This document shows positions 33,491-42,669 of a stretch of DNA of 64,000 nucleotides, piece by piece (position 1 is the first letter of the stretch; every line of letters begins with the position of its first letter). This DNA is from Forficula auricularia. Taxonomy: Eukaryota; Arthropoda; Insecta; Dermaptera; Forficulidae. Location: the NCBI GenBank assembly GCA_024734495.1, contig JALMQS010000099.1:71322249-71386248 (forward strand), written 5' to 3'. The notes under the pieces are model-generated. The model did not search any database. It was given only the letters and a program-made list of their open reading frames with translations, and was not told where the DNA came from. The translations under genes and the position numbers were made by a program.

Positions 33491-33780
33491 TTTCCTTTTC
33501 TTTTATTGGCCTCGGGAACATAGATGCCCATTTAGCAAGCCGATCGTATTCGTTCATATTTCCATAAATTCGCCAACCCTCAAATGCTGATCCCTAAGGC
33601 GGGCCGCTCAGGGACGAAGTAGGGCAAGCAGAGCATCCCAAACCGATCCCTCCGCAACCAGCCAAAGGGCATCACGAATGGCCGACGAATATAGAGCAAT
33701 AAAGAACGTACTTGTTCATTAGTCCCTTCAATGAGGTATAAAAGAGAAGACTTGTTTTAACAAGTTACCTAGTCTAACAC
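33490..33780 (-). mobile_element. Retroelement 3-prime end (SINE or LINE tail)
   Basis: On the minus strand, GC-richer sequence ends CTAAATGGGCATCTATGTTC followed by CCGAGGCCAATAAAAG, parallel to the SINE 3-prime end at 24430-24480. The upstream part (GGTTGCGGAGGGATCGG; CTGAGCGGCCCGCC) may be a LINE C-terminus or SINE body; no intact frame. Confidence 0.5.
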
Positions 33781-34104
33781 CACTAGAAAAATTAATATAT
33801 AATAAAAATTGACTATGCGATGGAAACTATAAATTTTTATAAGCTATATCAAAACACTTAATAAGATATTAATTTTATTAATGTTAATTCATTTCATTAT
33901 ATTTGCTTTTTTTCTCTAACCACACTTGAAAGTATCTTCATTGTTTACATGTAAAATCTTGTGTAAAAAATCAGCAAGCGCTTGAGGTGCTACTTTTATC
34001 GTGTAAGTAATACAGATATTCTCTAAATTATTTTTAATTAAAAAGAATGATGATGAAGATCAAACCTTCGAAATTATACTCTCTAACAGATAAACTATAT
34101 AATA

Positions 34105-34275
34105 TTAAGAGATAAGTGTTGGTTCTAGGTGAAACATTTTAATATAATAATAAAACTTGAGTAAGATGCGAGGTAGGTTTGGAAATATATCGAATTCAAA
34201 ACTCAATTTTGTTTTATTTCTTTTTTGTGAAACCTTACCTTGCATCTTACTCAAGTTTTATTATTATATATAATA
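34105..34275. mobile_element. GTTTCAC-type foldback element
   Basis: AAGTGTTGGTTCTAGGTGAA precedes AAACTTGAGTAAGATGCGAG and GTAGGTTT. The inverse GTGAAACCTTACCTTGCATC lies 60-80 bp later. GAAATATATCGAATTC between the arms is the stem III/stem I side of the H4 motif, but the CTGA box is deleted. Confidence 0.6.
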
Positions 34276-34278
34276 ATA

Positions 34279-34367
34279 AAATTGATTTGTTAATCTGAAC
34301 CCGAGTTGATTTTTGAAAAACATTCCAACTATTTTCAAAAAAGAAGATGGTCAAATCTTTAGTTTTA
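34279..34367 (+). repeat. About 88-bp direct repeat, left copy
   Basis: AATTGATTTGTTAATCTGAA through CCAACTATTTTCAAAA recurs nearly exactly at 34647-34734, flanking tRNA-like module T2. It may be a long-terminal-repeat-like or pseudo-LTR arrangement. Confidence 0.8.
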
Positions 34368-34477
34368 TATTTAAATAAGAGGAGTTGTATGAAAAACTTT
34401 TTTTCATTTTAAACTAAATTTTTTAATTTTCGTTATATATTAATGGAATGAAGAATTTCTATGCTTATATCAAATAT

Positions 34478-34590
34478 TGCGATTCAGAGAGAGGTTTTTG
34501 TCTCGAGGGTGTGAGCTGACTGCCCGGAAAGCATGTTAGTTCTCAGGTTCGACTCCTGAGGGGATGAATCCCCTCTGATATCGCAATTTA
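34478..34590 (+). other. tRNA-like module T2
   Basis: TTGCGATTCAGAGAGAGG opens the module, then GCTGACTGCCCGGAAAGC, a T-arm-like TCAGGTTCGACTCCTGA, then CCCCTCTGATATCGCAA. The outer ends are inverted (TTGCGAT / ATCGCAA). It lies between the 88-bp direct repeats. Confidence 0.6.
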
Positions 34591-34646
34591 ATAATATTTC
34601 TATTAAAATCTTAGAATCTGTCCTAAAATTAAATTCTTTCTCTTTT

Positions 34647-34734
34647 AAAATTGATTTGTTAATCTGAACCCGAGCTGATTTTTGAAAAACATTCCAACTA
34701 TTTTCAAAAAGAAGATGCTCAAATCTTTACTTTT
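34647..34734 (+). repeat. About 88-bp direct repeat, right copy
   Basis: Near-identical to 34279-34367. Confidence 0.8.
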
Positions 34735-35040
34735 TTATTATATATAATAATTTTAAGTATAATTCTTCTCTTTTTAAATTTGAGTTAAAATTAAACTATT
34801 TCAAATATTTGACAAAATCTCATATAACAGCCCCCACAATGAAGTGTTTTAAAGTAAAAAAAAAGAAAAACTTTTGAACATTGTAATTTTGCCCTAGAAC
34901 ACAAGCTTTTTCACAAACACAAAGTCGCGACCCGAGCCTGTCAGGCCCACTATATATTTAATTGGTTTAAAACACATTTTCCAATAATTATATTCTTTAG
35001 TAATGAAGCTGTTGAAGCTTTTATTTTTGTGATTAATTTG

Positions 35041-35366
35041 ATTAAAATTGGAATTTTTATTTAAATCACACATAATTAATTATAATTATTTATTGAACAC
35101 GAACAAATAATACAATATAACTACGACTTTTCGATCGACTTATTCGTTTGTGTTGGTTTTTTGACTGGACTGTACATGGAGTCTATATAAGCCTGACCGA
35201 CACGTGATTGGCTCAGTTAACCTATAATCGGAGTGGGTGCTCATACTTGAGAACGATCGCAGAATAAGTCGATCGAAACATCGTAGTTATATTGTATTAT
35301 TTGTTCGTGTTCAATAAATAATTATAATTAATTATGTGTGATTTAAATAAAAATTCAAATTTTAAT
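35041..35366. repeat. Near-perfect inverted repeat, arms about 108 bp
   Basis: Arms 35041-35150 and 35258-35366 are almost exact reverse complements (TTATTGAACACGAACAAATA; CTACGACTTTTCGATCGACT). The unique centre contains TCTATATAAGCC and GATTGGCTCAG, resembling a TATA box and CCAAT box. It may be a young foldback element with an internal promoter. The GATCGAAACATCG phrase looks like the 3-prime half of the ribozyme motif, but no CTGANGA is present. Confidence 0.75.
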
Positions 35367-35529
35367 TATATTAATGTTTTTTTATTAATTATTATCAAAT
35401 TTATGAAAATAAATAATAAATCAATACTCTTTTTATGTATTTTTTTATTGTATTTTGCTCTAAAAAAAATTAAAAAAAATGAAAAATACTACAGAAAGTC
35501 TTGAGCAGGGAATGTCTGGTCCTCTATAG

Positions 35530-35836
35530 CAGTATTCCGCAAACTTTTTATGTTCAAGGTACACCTACCAAATCAAGAAATTTTAGAGGTACACTAAAGA
35601 AAAAACAATGTTTATTTAACATTTATTTATTATTATAATCAATATAATAGGAAAATATGTTTAATGAGAAATATGAGCCTATTTAATTGAGCACAGGCGA
35701 TCAAAATTTGGAGGAATCTTTGATAATGCTGATCGCATAACTCTCAGCTATGTGTAGGTGCCTTATCTAAACAAAACATGTCATTTTTCTCCGGCACACC
35801 ATCTAATGACCACTGCACACACTTTGCGGAACACTG
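35530..35836. mobile_element. hAT-like miniature element with 8-bp TSD
   Basis: Starts CAGTATTCCGCAAACTTTTT with GGTACACCT, and ends with the inverse of CAGTGTTCCGCAAAGTGTGT. Flanks CTCTATAG (35522-35529) and CTCCATAG (35837-35844) match at 7 of 8. At 307 bp it is non-coding. Confidence 0.85.
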
Positions 35837-36042
35837 CTCCATAGTTTTATTGGTTTATAATACATTTTTCAATAATTATATTCATTTTTGTTATTAATTT
35901 ATATCAGGATTTATAAAAACAAATAATATATCAATACTTTTTTACTATTTTTACTGTTTCAATACACAGAAAACTCCCGGGACTGAGAGGCCCGTCTTGT
36001 GACTTTGTGTTTGTAAAATGAGTCAAAGAAAACGTTAGGTTA

Positions 36043-36632
36043 CAGTCGACTCTCAATAAATGGAACCTCGATAATTCAAATTTTTCGATAATTCGAACTC
36101 TTCAGCTGTTAACTTCGGTAAATCGAAAAAATGCTGTGTATTTTGATACGCTCGATAACTCGAAATCCTTTTCGTAACAAGAGGGGGAGAGAACGTTCTA
36201 TAATTCAAACTATAGGCCACTTCTCCTCTTTATAATTCGAATTTTTCGATAATTCGAACTCTTAATGTAACTTGGGTAAATGGAAAAAATGCTGTGTATT
36301 TTGATACTCTCGATAACTCGAAATCCTTTTCGTAACAAGAGGGGGAGAGAACATTCTATAGTTTGAATATGCCACTTGCCCTCTTTATAATTCGAATTTT
36401 TTCTAGCAATGTTTACTCCCCATTTTCCGCGTAAATATGGATATTTTTGTTCTTTTTTGTCGTTTTCATTATTTTTTCTTTTTTCTTGAGGCTATATATA
36501 AAATTCATATAAGCTCATCCAATTTTCAAAAATATAATAAAAACTCTTAATAATTCAAATTTTTTTCTTTCCTCTTGATAATTTGAATTTTTCTTGTAGT
36601 TTCTTGGATTTCGAATTATCGAGAGTGGACTA
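36043..36632. mobile_element. pogo/Tigger-type miniature element
   Basis: Termini CAGTCGACTCTCAATAAATG and the inverse of TAGTCCACTCTCGATAATTC are flanked by TA. The interior is dominated by GATAATTCGAA repeats and contains a tandem duplication of about 165 bp (units near 36072-36235 and 36236-36400, each with AACAAGAGGGGGAGAGAAC). No transposase. Confidence 0.8.
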
Positions 36633-36899
36633 TATAAATTTTTTTTAGAAAAATCCCTTAAAAAATACTTTTATTATGTATTAATGAAGGAATATTGATA
36701 ACCTGGAATTCATGGGGCCCTTTTTCTGAAAGTTATTGAAAAGAAAACGTGTGATGTGTTCTAGGGTTAAAAAAGTAACAAAAAACATACAGTAAATAAT
36801 TTACCAAGTATATCGTAAGACACGGCGAAACGAAAAAAAATCCTCCTCTATAAAACAAATTGTTTCCGTTTAGATTCAAATAATAATAATAATTTTTTC

Positions 36900-37500
36900 C
36901 CTTGCATCTAGTTCTTAGACAAAAAATTGCGGGGGCGTAAATGTATCTGGGCTCTGTTGTGTAGCCGAATGAGAATGGGTTCCTTGAATGTTTATAAATA
37001 TCTAATCGGATTATCCCCTTGGAGTGAATTCAAGAAACGTGTGCCTTCTTCGAGCTTAAATAAAACATCGGCTATTCATAGCGACTATTTACTACAATAG
37101 AACGGGCTGTTCTTTTCTCTAAAAGACAACTTGATAAATAATCACGCGTGTTGTTCTCTAAACTCGCTCTTAGTCTAGAAATGTATATATAATGTATATA
37201 GAGTAGATATGTATGGGGGTGGTGGAAGGGCTGAGTCGAGATTTATTCACCCCATATATCCAAATGTATGTATATATTAATATTTACCCCGAGTCAGCTC
37301 TAGGCTAACAAGATGCTCATCAGCTATTTCGATGATTAACCTGTCAACAGCCGGGGGATTATTAAATGATAAGAATTCATATCGCGGAGACAACTGGGGT
37401 GGAGATGTCGCTGCTGCTGCTTGTAAGGGGTTTAATTAAAAAGACTACAACAAGGAATTCGCTAGCTCTTGATAATTGAAACTGCCCTTGGAAAGATATT
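36900..37500. other. Relatively unique block, candidate conserved non-coding DNA
   Basis: This block has balanced composition and no detectable similarity to the repeat families elsewhere in the window. It carries AATCGGATTATCC, ATTTATTCACCCC, TTTAATTAAA and GTCGCTGCTGCTGCTTG. No open frame of note. It could be host single-copy sequence, possibly regulatory, but there is no direct evidence of function. Confidence 0.3.
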
Positions 37501-37659
37501 TTCAAGATTTTACTACTTACTTACTGTCATCTTTTCATAATAAAAATCGGATTATCGTGAAATAACAAACCTATTTTATGCAATAAAAACGTAATTCCAT
37601 ACAATTATAAGTGCAAGTCGAGGGTTCCGTATTTTATATTTTACAAAATACTTGATTTT

Positions 37660-38110
37660 GTTTAGGGAGAATGGTGTAGTTTCGAGGTAAAACATATTTA
37701 ATAAATTATTAATGTAAACATATAAGCATCTTTTGTGAGTTTCTTTTTTTTGAAAAAAGATGGAATTTTTTCAAAAATCAACCCAATTATATAATATTAA
37801 GAAGTGAATTTAATTTTATTTAGGAAACAAATCAAAGATCTTAGTAGAAATATGTTTACATTGCATATCAGAGGGTTTCGTCCCTTTGGGAATCGAACCC
37901 AAGCGCTAACTAGCTTGTGGGGCCGTCAGCCAAACCCTTATGACAAATCTCTCTCCGATATGCAACATGAGGGGACGAAACCCTCTGATATGCAATGTAA
38001 AAATATTTCTACTAAGATCTTTGATTTGTTTCCTAAATAAAATTAGATTCACTTCTTAATATTTAATAGTTTTTAAGGAATTTGGTGTTGGTACTTGGTG
38101 AAACATTTTT
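37660..38110. mobile_element. Foldback element carrying tRNA-like module T3
   Basis: Left flank GGGAGAATGGTGTAGTTTCG is the family terminus. The arms, AAGAAGTGAATTTAATTTTA (37800) and the inverse at 38040-38060, share TTAGGAAACAAATCAAAGAT and GCATATCAGAGGGTTTCGTC. A tRNA-like module on the minus strand occupies one side of the centre. A plus-strand 78-codon frame across it is incidental. Confidence 0.65.
37863..37968 (-). other. tRNA-like module T3
   Basis: Minus strand: GCATATCGGAGAGAGATTTG, A-box-like TTTGGCTGACGG, then a T-arm-like GGGTTCGATTCCC, then GAAACCCTCTGATATGC. The A-to-B spacing is close to that of tRNA genes and this is the best promoter-like example of the family. No complete cloverleaf. 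Confidence 0.6.
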
Positions 38111-38112
38111 AA

Positions 38113-38203
38113 AATTATTGGATAAAATACTTGGTAGGTTTCACATTAATTTCACTTAATGTGAAACCTACCAAGTATTTTTATCCAATAATCTTAATAT
38201 TTA
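38113..38203. repeat. Near-perfect hairpin of the GTTTCAC family
   Basis: ATTATTGGATAAAATACTTG followed by GTAGGTTTCACATTAA is mirrored by its inverse after a 6-nt loop. The same arm sequence occurs at 46480-46515 and 46605-46645 with a larger centre, so this is an internally deleted copy. Confidence 0.85.
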
Positions 38204-38226
38204 ATTAAGTTTTATTCTTTTAATGT

Positions 38227-38267
38227 GCCGAACGTTTCGTCATTTTATTTTTGACTTCTTCAGCGGC
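38227..38267 (-). ncRNA. Hammerhead ribozyme-like motif H7
   Basis: Minus strand: stem I GCCG (38264-38267), CTGAAGA (38257-38263), an extra A, stem II GTCA/TGAC, GAAA (38235-38238), stem III AC/GT without a loop, cleavage T, stem I partner CGGC (38227-38230). Both stems are perfectly paired and differ in sequence from the other families. The two-base-pair stem III implies dimeric action, as reported for Penelope-type hammerheads. Confidence 0.7.
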
Positions 38268-38559
38268 TCACTAAAAATTCTGATGCTTTGAAACTTTGAG
38301 TACAAACATATTAATCATTCTTTCTTCTTTAAAATACAAACAAAGTTAAAATTTCAAAATTCAAACCAATTAAGACAATCTTAACTGTCTTTTGTTCAAT
38401 CAAATATTATCATAAAACAGCCATCCAATATCTATTTATTTTAACAATTTGAAATTTTAACTTTGATTGTATACTTAAATACTATTAATTATTAAACATG
38501 TAGAAAGATCATTTTCATTCAAGATTTTTTTCTGTCTAGGTGTCTGGTTTCAGATAGCC

Positions 38560-39356
38560 ACAATACTTAAGAAATAAACTGCAACGGATCGTTGCTAAAT
38601 TTTATCCAATGTCATTTGAAATATTAATATGTTTATTCCTTTATTATTAATCAGATATCACTTGCTATTTGCTGTCCATGTTGACTTAAATTCAAAAAGA
38701 TCCATTATCATCTAATACTCAAGGATTAATCATTCTACATTGGATTTTAAACGTTTCGGTTATTATTGTTAACCATTGCTGAAGACATGGAGGAATCTAC
38801 TTAAAATCAAAAATAGCCATTGATTCTCGTCTAATATTTGAGGAATAACAATTCTACATTGGATTTTTGACGTTTCGGTTATTATTGGTAAAGCTGAAGA
38901 CATTGAGGAATCGACTTAAAATCAAAAATAGCCATTGATTCTCATCTAATACTTGAGGAATAACAATACTACATTGGATTTTTGACGTTTAGGTTATTAT
39001 TGGTAACCATTGCTGAAGACATGGAGAAATGGACTTAAAATCAAAAATAGCCATCGATTCTCATACTTAAGGAATAACGTTATTGCATTCCATTTTTGAT
39101 GTTTTGACTATTAATGGCAACCACTACTGAAAATGGAAAAATCGACTTAAAATCAAAAAGATTAAATTCTTTTATGGTAACAACTCAAATTGATATAAAA
39201 TAAAGACTTAAGAAAAAATATGTAAAAAATTTTTAAAAAAGGACTTTCGATGGTGTTACTTTCGGGCCTGGTGAGGAGGGGAAAGGGTTCAGAGAGAGCA
39301 GGGGACGAAGCTCTTTGGTCAACAAGAGGACCGCGGAAGGCGGACTTAGCAGCTAG
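38560..39356 (+). mobile_element. Helitron, non-autonomous, with minisatellite (5-prime end unresolved)
   Basis: The 3-prime end has a CCGC-GGAAG-GCGG hairpin (39331-39343) nine bases before CTAG (39353-39356) followed by T, the Helitron signature. CTCTTTGGTCAACAAGAGG upstream matches the ends at 45.4 and 48.4 kb. A body block (AACTGCAACGGATCGTTGCT) is shared with the Helitron at 47224-48372. No Rep/helicase coding. Confidence 0.75.
38690..39150 (+). repeat. 115-120-bp minisatellite, 4 units
   Basis: The anchor ACGTTT.GGTTATTATTGGT recurs at about 38750, 38870, 38984 and 39099. Each unit contains TGCTGAAGACATGGAGGAAT, CGACTTAAAATCAAAAATAG and ATTCTCATCTAATACTTGAG. Two to three units of the same repeat are in the Helitron at 47.7-47.97 kb. 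Confidence 0.9.
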
Positions 39357-39359
39357 TAA

Positions 39360-41215
39360 ATAATCTCTCAATGGAGTGTATTAAGTTTAATTTTTATAAA
39401 ACTCTAATATTTAATTAATAATATCGAATTCTAAAAAAACTAGCAAAATCACTGATGTACCTATTCACGTATCGGATTTATTCCCGTCACTGCTAACCAA
39501 AATTTTATTTTTATTTTTATCACTATTTTAAATTTTTTCTTTCATTCTAATTCCAATTAACTTTCCTTCATTGTCTTAATCTAATCTTTAGAGTAGATGA
39601 AAACGAAGAAAAAAATATTAAAATAAATGACTTAAATGGAACAATCCATCAGATGTTACAAAAAGCCAATTTTACGAACCAAGATAAGGGATTCAAAAGA
39701 TAGTCGAAATATCACACACACACATACACATTATGTCTGAAAACACGCCATGGGGGTAGCACGCAACCCCTGCTCTGTACGCCCTTATGGACGCCTAACC
39801 AACCAAGCATTCCACACCTATTTTGCATAATAAATACAAATAAAAACGCAAAAACATTTGTATCTAATATTTCACTCGTAAAAAAAAAAAAATACAAACT
39901 GTTATCACCAGCTGATAGCTTTTATTATTTATTTATTAATCATTATATACTAGGCAATTTACAATTTTTTTATTATTTGCATTTTAATTAATAAAATTTT
40001 TATTTTTATTTTCATTTTTTTATTCGAGAACTTATCAGGAGGATATATATTTCATACTATTAAATTAACATTGTTTTTATTATTATTGTTTAATGGTTAT
40101 CTATAAAGTACATCAACATCAGCAACTGTTTATTGTTTTACAATTTATTTATTTTTTTAGGAGGGGAAGAGCGAGAGTGTTTAATAGTTAAGTTTAATGA
40201 ATGAATGAGTAGATACATTCAATTCTCCTTTTTTTAATTTATTACATATAATTCAAATTGATGATTTTATCAATTGATAAAAACAATTTCTGTCTGCACC
40301 TTTAGGCATTCTATTTTCACCCTGAAACAATAGGCTTGTATGAAATATATTTTTTATCCTAAAGCTAAAAACGTATATCCTTACTTCATATAAGGGCCTT
40401 CTAATCTTGCAAAAAAAAAAAAAATAATAATTATCCTTTAAAAATGATGTCAAAAACTTCATGAGTGGTCTGAGGTCATTACCTTCGTCTGTGACACGTT
40501 CACTTGATTCTGTTTGGCCAATTTTGTAGAACTTGAAAGTTTTCTACTTCATGTAGGCTTCCATATGCCACGCCTCTATTTTTGGTGTCCATCTGGATTG
40601 AATATAACTTTGTAGTAAGTAACTGCATTAAAACCCATAATGACCCCTTTACACTTTTGGACAACGTGGACTATTGGTTGCCTACCATTAAAACGTGTTA
40701 GCTTGTCGGTGCCTCCACACAGTGGTCCAATATATGGGCCAATGTCGATGGCCTTGTTAAAAAAACACTGTTAAAAATTTATTATCTAATTTTACCATAA
40801 AAATAGTATAACCGGCCTCAAAACTGTTTAGTAATATTATATGCCAGTAGTGTAATCTTACAACATGTTTTTTACTGATATGTATCTAATTAATACAAGA
40901 AAAAAGAAAAGTTACAATTTATTTTTATATTTTTGTTATATAATATAGTATTTTTTTTTTATAATACGCAATCTTGTAAATTGCCATCTATTTGTAATGT
41001 AAATATACTAAATTTTTTTTAACAGTGCACCTAGCCACTGCACACTTTCGTTGAGTAACACTTGTCCTGGGGAAAAAACCTCTCCAAAAGCCAATCATCG
41101 CCAACACCATTTCGAACGTCAACCACTATCGGCCAATACAAGCCAATCACTCTCTACACATTAGTGATCACTTGAATTGGCCCACGTTGGCCTATAGTGT
41201 ATATAGGCCATGAGA
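39360..41215. other. AT-rich stretch, possible unclassified elements
   Basis: No gene is recognised. 40480-40760 and 41030-41215 are more complex (AGCCAATCACTCTCTACACA; GGCCAATGTCGATGGCC; TTGGCCTATAGTGTATATAGG) and share TTGGCCCA / GGCCAA phrases in both orientations, hinting at the ends of an unidentified element. Not resolved further. Confidence 0.3.
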
Positions 41216-41453
41216 AATGAAAGTTAAAATATTTCTAATTAAAAAGACTGATCTTATTGATAAAAGTCAAACCTTGGAAACTATAGACTCTACAAAATGA
41301 ATTATATAATGTAAATATTTATAATCGTCATAATAATATAAATTCAAAGAATTGAGCATCTTTTTTTGAAAATTAGTTGGAATTTTTTTCAAAGATTAAC
41401 TTTTCAAGAATTTAAATTTTAAGGTAAAAAATCTGAGATATTAGTAGAAAATA

Positions 41454-41550
41454 TCAGAAGAATTCATCCGCTCAGGAGCTGAGCCCAGGAACTAACGTTT
41501 TTTCCGGGCAGTCAGTTTAACCCTTAAGATAAACCTCTCTCTGATCCGCT
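41454..41550 (-). other. tRNA-like module T4
   Basis: Minus strand: CGGATCAGAGAGAGG, AACTGACTGCCCGGAAA, a T-arm-like arm with mutated B box (GGGCTCAGCTCC), GCGGATGAATTCTTCTGATA. Inverted relative to T5. Confidence 0.5.
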
Positions 41551-41554
41551 ATAG

Positions 41555-42440
41555 CAGGAGGTGGCCACTAACCTTAACTTTGGGATGCCTGCAAATTTAT
41601 AAAACTGTTTCAAAGCGAGCCACATTGTTTGAAGATTAATTAATGGCTTATTAAAAAAAAGACACAATTTTTTAATTTATAAAATATAAATGAAGTAACA
41701 TATATTTTTTGCTCTACTTACATATAACATAACAAATTACAAATTAATTTAATTTTTGTATTATTATTTTTTAATTTAATTATTATACAGGGTGGGGCAT
41801 AAATATCTACCACATTTTGAAGAGATAAAAAATGAAAAAATTTAACTAGAAAACTAAACTATATTTTGAAAAATAAAATAAATTAATTTTTTTTAAATGT
41901 ATTTTAAATATCATCAGACAAAAAAGGGTGGGTCAAAAAAATTCTAGCCCTTTTGACCAAACTCAGCTAAATTTTGTATACATATTCTGTGGATCCACAG
42001 AGGGCTAGAAATGCAAAAACTAACCAAATTTTCTATACATAGTTTGGTCGAAAGGGCTAGAATTTTCATTTTAGACCCTCACTCCATTTTGGGTGGTTAG
42101 TTTTTGAATTTCTAGTCTTTTGGAGCACACAGAATATGTATACAAAATTTGGTTGAAGTTTGGTCGAAAGCGACTAGAGTTTTCCATTTTTGACCCCCCC
42201 CCTTTGTCTGATAATGTTTAAAATACATTAAAAAATTATTTTATGTTCTTTTCAAAAATATATTCAGTTTTTTTCTAGTTAAACTTTTTTCATCTTTTTT
42301 ATAACTCTTCAAAATGTGGTAGATCATTATGCCCCACCCTGTACTTTTTAAAATCACTATTATTCAAGAGGGTTCAAGAGCTGCAGGAGATTGACTGAAG
42401 AGCCGCATGCGGCTCGCGAGCCACGTTATGGCCACTTCTG
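41555..42440. mobile_element. hAT-like element, nested
   Basis: Starts CAGGAGGTGGCCACTAACCT and ends with the inverse of CAGAAGTGGCCATAACGTGG, with GCCGCATGCGGCTCGCGAGC near the right end. Flanks CGCTATAG / CATATAGT are only partly alike. Without the mariner insert it would be about 330 bp. Confidence 0.7.
41788..42341. mobile_element. Mariner-like family B, complete copy
   Basis: TA-flanked (41786-41787, 42342-42343) with termini CAGGGTGGGGCATAAATATC and the inverse of CAGGGTGGGGCATAATGATC; TIRs of about 45 bp. The interior holds the unit GACCAAACTCAGCTAAATTT, TGTATACATATTCTGTGG, GGGCTAGAAATGCAAAAACT in both orientations, making the whole element foldback-like. 554 bp with no transposase. 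Reference for the partial copies at 18.4, 51.6, 52.6, 56.0-56.6 and 59.7 kb. Confidence 0.85.
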
Positions 42441-42496
42441 CATATAGTATAGCGTAAGTAAAAGCCAAAAATCTTTTCACTCCATTCAACTATATA

Positions 42497-42595
42497 GCGG
42501 ATCAGAGAGAGGTCTGAAGGGTTAAATTGTGACTTCCCGGAAAACACGTTAGTTCTCGGGTCCAACTCCTGAGAGGATTAATTCCTGTGATTTCA
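42497..42595 (+). other. tRNA-like module T5
   Basis: CGGATCAGAGAGAGGTC, TGACTTCCCGGAAAACACGT, a T-arm-like arm with GGGTCCAACTCC (B box mutated), then GAGGATTAATTCCTGTGATT. Partner of T4. Confidence 0.5.
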
Positions 42596-42669
42596 TTATA
42601 AAAATATTTTCTACTAAAATCTCAGTTTTTTTAGCTTAAAATTTAAATTATTTCTTGTTATTTTATTAT

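Larger units (their letters stand above)
41215..42665. mobile_element. Outer level of a three-level nest: split tRNA-like element
   Basis: Modules T4 (minus, 41454-41550) and T5 (plus, 42497-42595) face each other, both starting TATAGCGGATCAGAGAGAGG and continuing into ATTTCTACTAAAATCT..-type tails. A hAT-like element (41555-42440) lies between them, and a mariner-like element (41788-42341) inside that. Confidence 0.65.

Noticed and set aside
38690..39150. GACGTTTCGG followed by GCTGAAGAC in each minisatellite unit, resembling a ribozyme core
   Set aside because: The GAAAC half is on the minus strand and the CTGAAGA half on the plus strand, so they cannot be in one hammerhead; no stem II hairpin lies between them.
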